A stretch of 64,000 nt of DNA from Streptomyces sp. SID8352. GTDB lineage: Bacteria; Actinomycetota; Actinomycetes; Streptomycetales; Streptomycetaceae. Both the position numbers and the translations under genes were made by a program. Of this stretch, positions 18,448-25,201 are shown in pieces (the stretch's first letter is position 1; each line of letters opens with the position of its first letter). The DNA is taken from positions 289,396 through 353,395 of the forward strand of contig NZ_WWGX01000030.1 in the NCBI RefSeq assembly GCF_009862265.1, given 5' to 3'. The notes under the pieces are model-generated. The model was not told the origin of the DNA. It worked only from the letters and a program-made list of their open reading frames with translations, and searched no databases.

Positions 18448-19658
18448 CGGGAATCTCCATCGGTGAGCGTGCGCTGTACGGCCTGGCTGAGACGGATGCC
18501 GGCCTGCCGGGTGCGGCCCCCGAGGTACGCGTCGGCGAGATAGCCGGTGGTCAGTACGGTCGGCAGGCGGTCGGGCAGGGGGTGGGGCGTGGACTTGACC
18601 GGGCCCGCTTGCGCGGTGAGGCGGGCGAAGAGGGCTGCCGGGTCTGTGAGGAAGCGCTCGGGTACGTGGGCGTGCACGAGCTGGTTGTCGAAGGGCTCGA
18701 TGGCCAGGAGATCGCCCTGCGTAAGTACGGTCCCTAACTGGGGAGACCGAAGTGTGGTCTCGTTCAGCAGCACGGCTTCGGCCCCCAGACCGTTGTGGAG
18801 GCGGTCGGCGACGTCGGAGAGCAGGGCGCGACGGTCGAGCGGACCGTTCGCGTACGGGGGTCTGAGCAGACCGAGCGGTGCGCGCAGTTCCTCGTGGATG
18901 GCGGCGATGGCCTCCCGTGTACGGCCGAGTTCGTGGGGGAGGGCGGCTGTCTGCGGGAAGGAGCCCACCTGGGCGGCCCAGCCCGCGCCCACGGGTTCAG
19001 TCAGCGCGTACCCGGTCGCGAGTTCACGCCCCTTGAGGACGAGCGTGTCCCCGACGGACACCGGCTTCGGACGCTCGCTGTGACAGTGCCCGGCGAAGAC
19101 GATGTCCAGGAACGGACAGGCAGCGGCCAACTTGAGGTCCTCGTCGAACCCGGAGTGGCTGAGCACCACCCAGGAGTCGGCCCGGTGGTGATGGGTCAGC
19201 ATCAGCTTGCGCAGTGCCTGGACCGGTTCGGTGACACGGTGTCCGGCGCGCTGGTCGGCGGGGATGGCATTGAACGCCTGGGGACCGATGATGCCCGTGA
19301 CGGCGACGCGGCGGGTGCCGACATTCACGAGGCGGGCAGGATGAAAGAGCGGATCGCCCGTCTCGGCGTCCACGGCGTTCGCGCACACCGTGATGGCGTG
19401 GAGGTCCGGTCGGAAGTAGTGGCCCCAGCCGTGGTTGCCCGGAGCCACGGCGTCGTAGAGACGGACCAGGACGTCCCGCTCGATCCGGCCTTGACCGAGC
19501 CGGTAGTAGCCCGTGCCCTCGAAGAAGTCCCCGCAGTCGACGACGAAGCTGTCGTGCCTCATGGCATGCAGGTGCGCGAGCATCGGTACGGCGTCGTCGA
19601 AGGCCGAGTGGAAGTCGGTGGTGGCGATGATTCGCTGGAAGCGTCTGGCTGCGGTCAT
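18444..19658 (-). CDS. 5'-nucleotidase-type metallophosphatase
   Basis: This 404-residue protein has the calcineurin-like metallophosphatase domain of the UshA/5'-nucleotidase family: D-x-H (TTDFHSAF, near residue 15), GD (DCGDFFEG), GNH (VAPGNHGWGH), SHSG and GHCH (FAGHCHSE). A C-terminal nucleotidase-like domain follows, with the conserved LLSDVADRLHNGLGAEAVLLN region. No signal peptide or membrane segment is seen, unlike periplasmic UshA, so a cytoplasmic nucleotide or phosphate-ester substrate is likely. ATG 19658 overlaps the MurA-like stop (ATGA); its stop overlaps dCTP-deaminase-fold protein A. It probably removes phosphate from an intermediate of the same pathway. Confidence 0.86.
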   Translation of the reverse strand: MTAARRFQRIIATTDFHSAFDDAVPMLAHLHAMRHDSFVVDCGDFFEGTGYYRLGQGRIERDVLVRLYDAVAPGNHGWGHYFRPDLHAITVCANAVDAETGDPLFHPARLVNVGTRRVAVTGIIGPQAFNAIPADQRAGHRVTEPVQALRKLMLTHHHRADSWVVLSHSGFDEDLKLAAACPFLDIVFAGHCHSERPKPVSVGDTLVLKGRELATGYALTEPVGAGWAAQVGSFPQTAALPHELGRTREAIAAIHEELRAPLGLLRPPYANGPLDRRALLSDVADRLHNGLGAEAVLLNETTLRSPQLGTVLTQGDLLAIEPFDNQLVHAHVPERFLTDPAALFARLTAQAGPVKSTPHPLPDRLPTVLTTGYLADAYLGGRTRQAGIRLSQAVQRTLTDGDSR

Positions 19659-20974
19659 GGGGTGACCTCGCAGATGTCGGCGCCGAGCGCGAGGAGCTTG
19701 CCGGGCAGGTCGGCGTGCCCGCGGCGGACCTGGTCGACTCCGCCGAGCGTGGTGACGCCACGGGCGGTGAGCCCGGCGACCATCAGCGTCGAACCCGTGC
19801 GGATGTCGGTCGCCTCCACTCCGGCACCCGTCAGCCGCTGGGGTCCGGTGAACCGGCACTCGGTGGAGGACAGTTCGGTGATCTCCCCACCCATGCGGAC
19901 GAGCTGCGGGACGAGGTTGCTGTGGCGCCCGGGGTTGATCGGGTCCGAGAACAAGTGCGTGCCGGGGAAGCCCAGGGCGAGGCCGAGGAGCGGCGGTTCG
20001 AAGTCGGCGTCGAGGCCGTTGGGGGAGAGGGTGGCCATGGCACGCAGGGGACGGCCGGTCGGCTGGGTGTTCCGGCCGTGAACGACGAGTGCCTCGGCTC
20101 CATCGGCCGTGGGGATGCCCATCCGGTTCAGGGCGGAGACCAATGGTGCAATGTCGGGTCCGTGGATGCCCTCGATCCGTGCCGTGCCACCGGTGGCGGC
20201 CACGGCACAGGCCAGGGTCCCGGCCTCGATCTTGTCTCCCGGCACCTTCCAGGCGGGTACGTCCTCCGAGGTGGAAGGCGGCGGTACGAGGGTGAGGATG
20301 CGCTCGCCGGCACGGTACGCGTACCCCACGGTCGTCAGAGCGTCCAGAACGCAGAGGACCTCCGGGGAGAGGTTCGGCTGCCCGAGTCGAAGCGGTGTAC
20401 CCGCTACCACGGCGCGCAGCACCGCGGCGATCGTCGCCCCGCGCGAGCGGAATGGCAGGACCAGCGACACCGTGCCACGGACCACCTTGCCGGCTTCGAC
20501 CACGTACCCGCGATCGTCCACACGGACGCGGTCGCCGAAGGCTTCGTACACCTTGAAGTGCTGCTCCATCCCGCGGTCGCCGATCCGGCATCCGCCCGGC
20601 CAGGGGAGCCGGGTACGGCCGCGCAGGGCGATCAGAGCGGGGACGAGATAGTACGAGGCGCGGATGCTGGAAGCGGCCTCGCCCAGGCCGTCGGGCGTCG
20701 GGGTCGCCTCGCCGGGGAGGACGAGGACGGTGTGGCTGTCACCCACGGGGTGGGAGGTGTTCCAGCCCGCCTGGTGCAGCAGGCCCAGCAGCGTCTGGAC
20801 ATCCGAGCTGGCGGGGACGTTGTCGAGACGTACGGGGCGAAGGAGGGCAGCCGCAGCGGCGACGAGCGGGAGCGCGGCGTTCTTCGAACCGTCGACCGTC
20901 ACTGCACCGGCGAGGGGCGGACCGGGCCGGATGGCGATCACCTGGGATGTGACGGCGGGGACGCGGGTGCTCAC
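19655..20974 (-). CDS. MurA-like enolpyruvyl transferase
   Basis: This 439-residue protein has the EPSP synthase/MurA inside-out barrel. It keeps the SKNAALPL motif (Lys31, Asn32) and the PEP-binding cysteine in PGGCRIGDR (Cys129), the fosfomycin target position in MurA. The substrate loops differ from cell-wall MurA (for example ADFEPPLLGLALGFPGTHLF), so UDP-GlcNAc may not be the acceptor; related enzymes in nikkomycin/polyoxin pathways add enolpyruvate to UMP. GTG 20974 has AGAGGAG five bases upstream. Its stop overlaps the metallophosphatase start. It is probably a specialised enzyme of the island operon, not the housekeeping MurA. Confidence 0.85.
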   Translation of the reverse strand: MSTRVPAVTSQVIAIRPGPPLAGAVTVDGSKNAALPLVAAAAALLRPVRLDNVPASSDVQTLLGLLHQAGWNTSHPVGDSHTVLVLPGEATPTPDGLGEAASSIRASYYLVPALIALRGRTRLPWPGGCRIGDRGMEQHFKVYEAFGDRVRVDDRGYVVEAGKVVRGTVSLVLPFRSRGATIAAVLRAVVAGTPLRLGQPNLSPEVLCVLDALTTVGYAYRAGERILTLVPPPSTSEDVPAWKVPGDKIEAGTLACAVAATGGTARIEGIHGPDIAPLVSALNRMGIPTADGAEALVVHGRNTQPTGRPLRAMATLSPNGLDADFEPPLLGLALGFPGTHLFSDPINPGRHSNLVPQLVRMGGEITELSSTECRFTGPQRLTGAGVEATDIRTGSTLMVAGLTARGVTTLGGVDQVRRGHADLPGKLLALGADICEVTP

Positions 20975-21422
20975 GTGTACTCCTCTGTACGGGAAGGGAC
21001 GCGGCGGCCGTGGCCGCGACGGATGAGGGCTCGGCCATGTCGATCTCGGCCCAGCAGGACTTGCCGGAGTCCGTGGGCGTCGTACCGAAGCGGTCGGCGA
21101 GCACGCCGACCAGGAAGAGGCCGCGTCCGCCCTCGCCGTCGTCCTCCGGCAGCGTCGGGGCGGGCAACGCGGGACCGCGGTCGCGGACCTCTACTCGCAG
21201 CACCGCGCCGGACAGACGGACGTCCACAGGGATCGTGTGGTGCCCGGCGTACCGGATCGCGTTTGTCGCGAGCTCGCTGAACACCACTTCGGCCGTGTGG
21301 ACGACGTCGGAATCCGGTGGGGTCTCCGCCCAGTCCTGGACGGCGTCCCGAACCCGCCGACGTGCCGTGGTCACGGCGGCCGGTGTCGGCAGGATGAAGA
21401 AAGTGATCTGGTGCGCTTCCAC
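20739..21422 (-). CDS. RsbW-like HATPase; 3' end uncertain
   Basis: The first 130 or so residues form a GHKL ATPase domain of the anti-sigma-factor type common in Streptomyces: N-box FSELATNAIRYA, G1 VRDRGPALP, G2 GGRGLFLVGVLADRFG, ending near CWAEIDM. GTG 21422 has TGGAGG six bases upstream. The open frame then continues as a low-complexity tail for about 90 residues, overlapping the MurA-like gene by 236 bases, unlike every other junction of the operon. A neighbouring frame ends in GTGA exactly on the MurA-like start, so a late frameshift (natural or sequencing) is possible. It is first in the operon and divergent from the XRE regulator. Confidence 0.75.
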   Translation of the reverse strand: MEAHQITFFILPTPAAVTTARRRVRDAVQDWAETPPDSDVVHTAEVVFSELATNAIRYAGHHTIPVDVRLSGAVLRVEVRDRGPALPAPTLPEDDGEGGRGLFLVGVLADRFGTTPTDSGKSCWAEIDMAEPSSVAATAAASLPVQRSTREHPRPRRHIPGDRHPARSAPRRCSDGRRFEERRAPARRRCGCPPSPRTSRQRPRQLGCPDAAGPAAPGGLEHLPPRG

Positions 21423-21592
21423 GAGCGGCCTCCAGGGGTGGGATCGACCAGCCCAAGGAACCGTGGAACGCAATGTGTTTGCGATGGCCTGTGCTCGTGG
21501 TGCATCGCGTATGCAGAAGCTGCATGTCGACCCCGTACGGCTCGCATACGCTCGCCCGCACGGGCATGCTCGACACGGACGGAAGGGCATGG
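21423..21592. promoter_or_regulatory. divergent promoter region of the island
   Basis: These 170 bases separate the HATPase operon (leftward) from the XRE regulator (rightward), so both promoters and any XRE operator should be here. I cannot name a clear -10/-35 pair. The sequence is A/T-richer than its surroundings. Confidence 0.6.
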
Positions 21593-22879
21593 ATGGCCGA
21601 TGTGAGGACCGAAGCCGAGAAGATCGGCGAGACGATCAAGCGCGCCCGCCAACTCAGCGGACGTTCGCAGAAGGACGTAGCTGCCGCCCTGGGCTACCAC
21701 CAGTCCAAGCTCAGCCGCCTGGAAGGTGGACGAGGCACGGAGGACATCCGCGTCTTACGCGCCGTCGCCGCCGAACTCCGCATTCCGCCACACCTCCTCG
21801 GCCTGAGCTACGCCGACGTGTCCGCCGCACCACATCCCGACGATCCCGAGACAGAAGACATGCGCCGCCGCACCTTCCTGGCCGCGAGCATCGCCTCCCT
21901 CACGACCCCGGCCACGCCCGCCACCGCCGCACATGACGACCTCGTACGCTCACTTCTCCCCGGCCCCAGAGCCGCCACTGCCTCTTCGTGGAACGGAGAG
22001 ATCCAGCCCTTGCGGGACAGGCTCACCACCGCCCGCCGCCTCTTCTGCACCTGCGACTACGCGGAGCTGGAGGCGATGCTGCCCGGTCTCATCACCGATC
22101 TGCGGCAGGCAGCCAGCGACCATCGCAACGCCGAGGAGACGGCCGGGCTTCTGGCCACCGCGTACCGGACGTCGACGAGTCTGCTGCTCAAGCAAGGCGA
22201 CCAGGGCAACGCCTGGTTGGCGGTGGGACGCGCCATGGCGGAGGCCGAGTGCTCCGGCGATCCCGTCGTCCTCGCCTCCAGCGTCCGCCTTCACGCTCAC
22301 GTTCTGGCCCGTGAGAAGCACACCGCCCAGGCCGTCACCCTCGTCCGCCACACGGCAGGCCAGCTCGTCGGCTCCTACGATCGGCACTCGTCCCGGTACC
22401 TCGCCGCCGTCGGCCTGCTGCTCCTACGAGGAGCGACTGCGGCCAGCCGCGGCGGCGACCGTGCAGCAACCCGGGAGTTCCTCGACGAGGCACGGGAGGT
22501 CGCCCGGTACGTCGCTCTCGACCAGCCCGACGATTGGGCCAACTTCAGCCCAACCAACGTCGCGATCCACGCCGTCAGTGCCTCGGTGTCATTCGGTGAC
22601 GCAGGCATCGCTTTGACTGCCGCAGCGCCCCTCATGCGCCGGCACATCCCCGCTCCCGAACGCAGGGCAGCGCTCTGGGTCGAAGCCGCCCGCGCCTACG
22701 GCCAGCAGGGCCGCCTCGCCGAGGGCTATCAGGCCCTCCGCATCGCCGAGACCTGTGCCGCCCAGGACGTACGCCGTCCCGCCGTCCGCGACCTGGTCGC
22801 CGACATGGCCGCCCGGGACCGACGACGTACGCTGCCCGAGCTCCACCACTTCAGCCGCCGACTGGGAGTCCCCGCGTGA
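21593..22879 (+). CDS. XRE-family regulator with TPR-like C-terminus
   Basis: This 428-residue protein starts with a Cro/CI-type helix-turn-helix (IGETIKRARQLSGRSQKDVA, then GYHQSKLSRLEGGRG; residues about 9-60). An RRRTFLAASIA segment follows near residue 86, characteristic of a large Streptomyces regulator family, then a helical repeat region of TPR type. ATG 21593 is preceded by GGAAGGG and removes a poorly supported N-terminal extension. It is transcribed away from the HATPase operon and coupled to the flavoprotein gene (GTGA overlap), so it probably regulates one or both. The RRRTF stretch resembles a Tat motif, but its internal position argues against export. Confidence 0.88.
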   Translation: MADVRTEAEKIGETIKRARQLSGRSQKDVAAALGYHQSKLSRLEGGRGTEDIRVLRAVAAELRIPPHLLGLSYADVSAAPHPDDPETEDMRRRTFLAASIASLTTPATPATAAHDDLVRSLLPGPRAATASSWNGEIQPLRDRLTTARRLFCTCDYAELEAMLPGLITDLRQAASDHRNAEETAGLLATAYRTSTSLLLKQGDQGNAWLAVGRAMAEAECSGDPVVLASSVRLHAHVLAREKHTAQAVTLVRHTAGQLVGSYDRHSSRYLAAVGLLLLRGATAASRGGDRAATREFLDEAREVARYVALDQPDDWANFSPTNVAIHAVSASVSFGDAGIALTAAAPLMRRHIPAPERRAALWVEAARAYGQQGRLAEGYQALRIAETCAAQDVRRPAVRDLVADMAARDRRRTLPELHHFSRRLGVPA

Positions 22880-23403
22880 CAGCACAGCCGTTCCTGTACG
22901 TCGTTGTCTGCGCCGCCGGCATCGCGGGCGACGCCCACAAGCTGATCACCGCGGCCCAGGAGCGGGGCTGGGGCGTGGGAGTCGTCGCGACACCGCAGGG
23001 ACTCGGCTTCCTCGACACCAAGGCGATCGAGGCTCAGACCGGCTACCCGATCCGCTCGGCCTGGCGCAGTCCCGGCGACCCGCGCCCGCTTCCGCCGGCC
23101 GACGCCATCGCCGTCGCGCCGGCCACGTTCAACACCGTCAACAAGTGGGCCGCCGGCATTGCGGACACCCTGGCGCTGGGCATCCTGTGCGAGGCGTACG
23201 GGATGGGCATACCGACGGTCGTCCTGCCGTACGTGAACGCGGCCATGGCCGCGCATCCGGCGTACGGCCGGAGCCTGGACCGGTTGCGGGAGATGGGAGT
23301 GCTGGTCGGGGCGTACGAGCCGCACCGGCCGAAGGCGGGCGGGGGAGCGGATCGCTTCCGGTGGGAGGAGGCGTTGGAGCTGTTGGAGGGCAAGATCGAC
23401 TGA
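22876..23403 (+). CDS. flavoprotein of the HFCD/PPC-decarboxylase fold
   Basis: This 175-residue protein is of the flavoprotein family (PF02441: phosphopantothenoylcysteine decarboxylase, EpiD, UbiX fold). The N-terminus LYVVVCAAGIAGDAHKLI resembles the FMN phosphate-binding loop, and VAPATFNTVNKWAAGIADTL is the conserved FMN/substrate segment (usually A-x-x-N-x-x-x-K-x-A-x-G-x-A-D-N/T-L). GTG 22876 overlaps the XRE stop. Such genes commonly sit behind XRE regulators in Streptomyces; the substrate is unknown. A decarboxylase or a flavin-dependent partner of the regulator are both possible. Confidence 0.85.
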   Translation: MTAQPFLYVVVCAAGIAGDAHKLITAAQERGWGVGVVATPQGLGFLDTKAIEAQTGYPIRSAWRSPGDPRPLPPADAIAVAPATFNTVNKWAAGIADTLALGILCEAYGMGIPTVVLPYVNAAMAAHPAYGRSLDRLREMGVLVGAYEPHRPKAGGGADRFRWEEALELLEGKID

Positions 23404-23442
23404 TCGCGATCCGGCCTACCCTCTCAGCACCGTGGTGGGTGT

Positions 23443-23577
23443 GTTCCGAATCGGAACAGGTTCGTTGTTCCGAAACGGAACGGCGCGGGTGTTCCGAATC
23501 GGAACGCGAGCGCTGTTCCCTCGGGGAACACATTGGCTGTTCCTTCAGGGAACGCGTTCGGTCTTCCCTGAAGGAAC
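23443..23577. repeat. six 15-bp palindromes at an exact 24-bp period
   Basis: Units at 23443-23457, 23467-23481, 23491-23505, 23515-23529, 23539-23553 and 23563-23577 all have the form GTTCC-N5-GGAAC (the last begins CTTCC). Starts are exactly 24 bp apart, with 9-bp spacers that differ. The centres are GAATC, GAAAC, GAATC, CTCGG, TTCAG and CTGAA. Arms are conserved while centres and spacers vary, which suggests protein binding sites or an iteron-like array. The last two units are inverted copies of each other and could form a 15-bp hairpin. Confidence 0.9.
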
Positions 23578-23613
23578 GGGCCCGCCTCCGCACGCCAGTA
23601 CTGGGGAGCGGGC

Positions 23614-24198
23614 TGCGGAACGTGGAGGGTCACCGACCTCACCATGATCCCCACCGGTGAGGGGCCCTTGTGGCTGTCGGCGATCAGGGACGCGTTCTCC
23701 CGCCGCGTGGTCGCCTGGGAGTCCTCCGCCCACGCGGACGCCGACCTCGTACTGACCACCCTCAAGTACGTCCTCGCCTCCCGGGAGGTCGAACCGGGCC
23801 GGCTGATCCACCATGCCGACCACGGCTGCCAGTACACATCCGTGAAACTCACCACACGGCTGCTACGGGCAGGAATCGAGGCATCCATGGGATCCGTCGG
23901 CGACTCGTACGGCAACGCTCTCGCGGAGAACCTGTGGATGCTCAACAAGACCGAGGGCCTGCGCGGCCGCACCTTCGCCACCCGAGCCGACGCGAACCTC
24001 GCACTCTTCGAGTACATCGACGGGTCCCACAACAGTCGGCACATCCAGAAACGGCTCGGCCACCTCAGCCCCGTCGAGTTCGAAGAGAAGCACTACGCCG
24101 AGCAGGCAGCGGCCGAACGAGCGAACCTGAAACCCCACCCACCCGCTCTGACCGTTGATCAATCCCTCCCGGGCAACGGGGGAGCCTCAATCCGGTAG
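23614..24198 (+). pseudogene. IS3-family transposase OrfB, 5'-truncated
   Basis: About 195 residues of the rve/DDE integrase core remain: first Asp in WRVTDLTMIP, second in HHADHGCQYTS, Glu in NALAENLWMLNKTE, then the usual C-terminus RHIQKRLGHLSPVEFEEKHY. The upstream OrfA and the N-terminal half of OrfB are absent; similarity begins abruptly about 40 bp after the palindrome array. No terminal inverted repeat pair could be assigned. It is a dead insertion-sequence fragment, and the truncation may have been caused by a deletion that joined it to the palindrome array. Confidence 0.9.
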
Positions 24199-24203
24199 CT
24201 GGC

Positions 24204-24614
24204 TCAGACGGCTACATGAATGGGCCGAGCATCGGCGCGTCCGTGGGAGAGCACCTGGGCGAGGACTTCTCGGAACAGGACGACGTCCCTGGGCGGTGCT
24301 TCGATGACGGCTTTGATCTCGCCGTCGCTCAACCGCAGGTCTGCCAGTGCCTCAGGGCGGAGCGAGACGCGGAGGGCGTTACCTGCCAGAACGGCTTCGC
24401 GTACACAGCCGTACGCGGTCCCCTGCCTGGCTGCGACCAGGCAGTGCGTGTCCATGCTCAGGGCGACCTCCTGATCATCCGGGTCTTCCTCGCCTGCCAT
24501 GAACATCAAGATGAAGCCGCTTCTGTCCTCGCCCTCGGCAAGAGCAACCTCGGTGAAGCAGCCATCAGGGTTGATCTCGGTTGTGGCGACCCGCGTAGTG
24601 AATCGGTATGTCAT
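24204..24614 (-). CDS. Imm10-type immunity protein (orphan)
   Basis: This 136-residue acidic protein resembles the Imm10 polymorphic-toxin immunity family: FTTRVATTEINPDGCFTEV opening, ALSMDTHCLVAARQGTAYG, CVREAVLAGNALRVSL and a C-terminal acidic LSDGEIKAVIEAP segment. ATG 24614 is chosen because homology starts there; upstream in-frame sequence is unlike any protein. There is no clear ribosome-binding site. Its 3' end is 5 bp from the IS3 fragment, and no toxin gene is adjacent, so it looks like an orphan immunity gene left at the island end. Assignment is by motif memory only. Confidence 0.65.
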   Translation of the reverse strand: MTYRFTTRVATTEINPDGCFTEVALAEGEDRSGFILMFMAGEEDPDDQEVALSMDTHCLVAARQGTAYGCVREAVLAGNALRVSLRPEALADLRLSDGEIKAVIEAPPRDVVLFREVLAQVLSHGRADARPIHVAV

Positions 24615-25097
24615 GACGGGGTTTCTGTCAACGCGTCCAGCCGGGACAGGACATGAGGGCGGGGCGTCGGCGTTCCGCCCCCATGTGATGGTGCCCATGA
24701 CGCTGACTCCGGGATCCCCCTGGGAAAGTCCGGGGAGCATCCGGTTCACCCGAGGCAGACGGGGAAGAGCACGAAAGGACTGGTCACGGCCCTGGGGCCA
24801 TGTCATCGCGATCTTCGCTTCCTCGCTCGCCTCGCCTCATCCGGTACAGCGTTCATGCCTGCCCGACGGAGTCGAGGGCCGGCTCGCCGTCATCCACCCG
24901 GAAACCCGGCGGCAGCGAAGAGCGCGCAGGCCGGAGTGATGCAGGGCAGCGGGCGACGCCAAAACTTCGGGAAGTTTTCGGGAGAACCAGCCGCCAGAGG
25001 CCGCCTCTGACCGGATTCAGCCGGACAGGTTCAGCCACCAGGGGCGCCCTTCCCGATCTCCTCGCCGCTGGCCGAAAACCACCTCTGGCCAGCAAAG
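24615..25097. other. gap inside the right end of the island
   Basis: No convincing gene is seen. It contains a perfect 18-bp inverted repeat at 24961-24978 (AAAACTTC-GG-GAAGTTTT) inside a 27-bp stretch resembling one near the left island end. The Imm10 promoter should be at its left edge. Confidence 0.5.
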
Positions 25098-25119
25098 AGG
25101 CCCTCCCGAAGGAGGGTCT
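25098..25119 (-). terminator. hairpin downstream of tRNA-Arg
   Basis: CCCTCC-CGAA-GGAGGG stem-loop, extended by three pairs on each side (one a wobble), beginning 10 bases beyond the tRNA 3' end. It probably ends tRNA transcription; it came with the island if the tRNA 3' part was replaced on integration. Confidence 0.7.
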
Positions 25120-25127
25120 GGGATCTT

Positions 25128-25168
25128 GCGCCCCCGGCAGGACTCGAACCTGCGGCCAAGTGCTTAGA
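25128..25168 (-). repeat. tRNA-side attachment site (41 bp)
   Basis: Identical to 13605-13645. It covers the tRNA-Arg gene from the anticodon loop to the discriminator base plus one base, so integration at this site restores a complete tRNA. Confidence 0.9.
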
Positions 25169-25201
25169 AGGCACCTGCTCTATCCACTGAGCTACGGGGG
25201 C
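25129..25201 (-). tRNA. tRNA-Arg (anticodon TCT)
   Basis: The 73-nt cloverleaf folds fully: acceptor GCCCCCG/CGGGGGC, D stem GCTC/GAGC, anticodon stem GGTGC/GCACT with loop CTTCTAA (anticodon TCT), T stem GCAGG/CCTGC with loop TTCGAGT. CCA is not encoded. It is the integration target of the island to its left; the island end supplies its 3' part. Confidence 0.95.

Larger units (their letters stand above)
13605..25168. mobile_element. tRNA-Arg-integrated genomic island, about 11.5 kb, no integrase seen
   Basis: The segment is bounded by 41-bp direct repeats, one being the 3' part of an intact tRNA-Arg(TCT). The arrangement (complete tRNA at one end, 3' copy at the other) is the usual product of tyrosine-recombinase integration. 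The cargo looks less G+C-rich than the flanks, most clearly at 14.1-15.2 kb. I find no integrase, excisionase, replication or transfer gene. An IS3 remnant at 23614-24198 may mark a past rearrangement that removed them. The element is therefore probably fixed, or needs a recombinase in trans. Confidence 0.85.

Noticed and set aside
19655..20974. Housekeeping MurA
   Set aside because: Its place inside an integrated island operon with nucleotide-fold enzymes and its divergent acceptor loops argue for a specialised enzyme, though the PEP cysteine is kept.
23443..23577. CRISPR array
   Set aside because: Units are only 15 bp, spacers 9 bp, the repeat centres vary, and no cas gene is present.
23644..24198. 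Intact short transposase gene starting at ATG 23644
   Set aside because: The IS3 similarity continues upstream of that ATG (WRVTDLT, with the first catalytic Asp), so the ATG is internal to a truncated OrfB.
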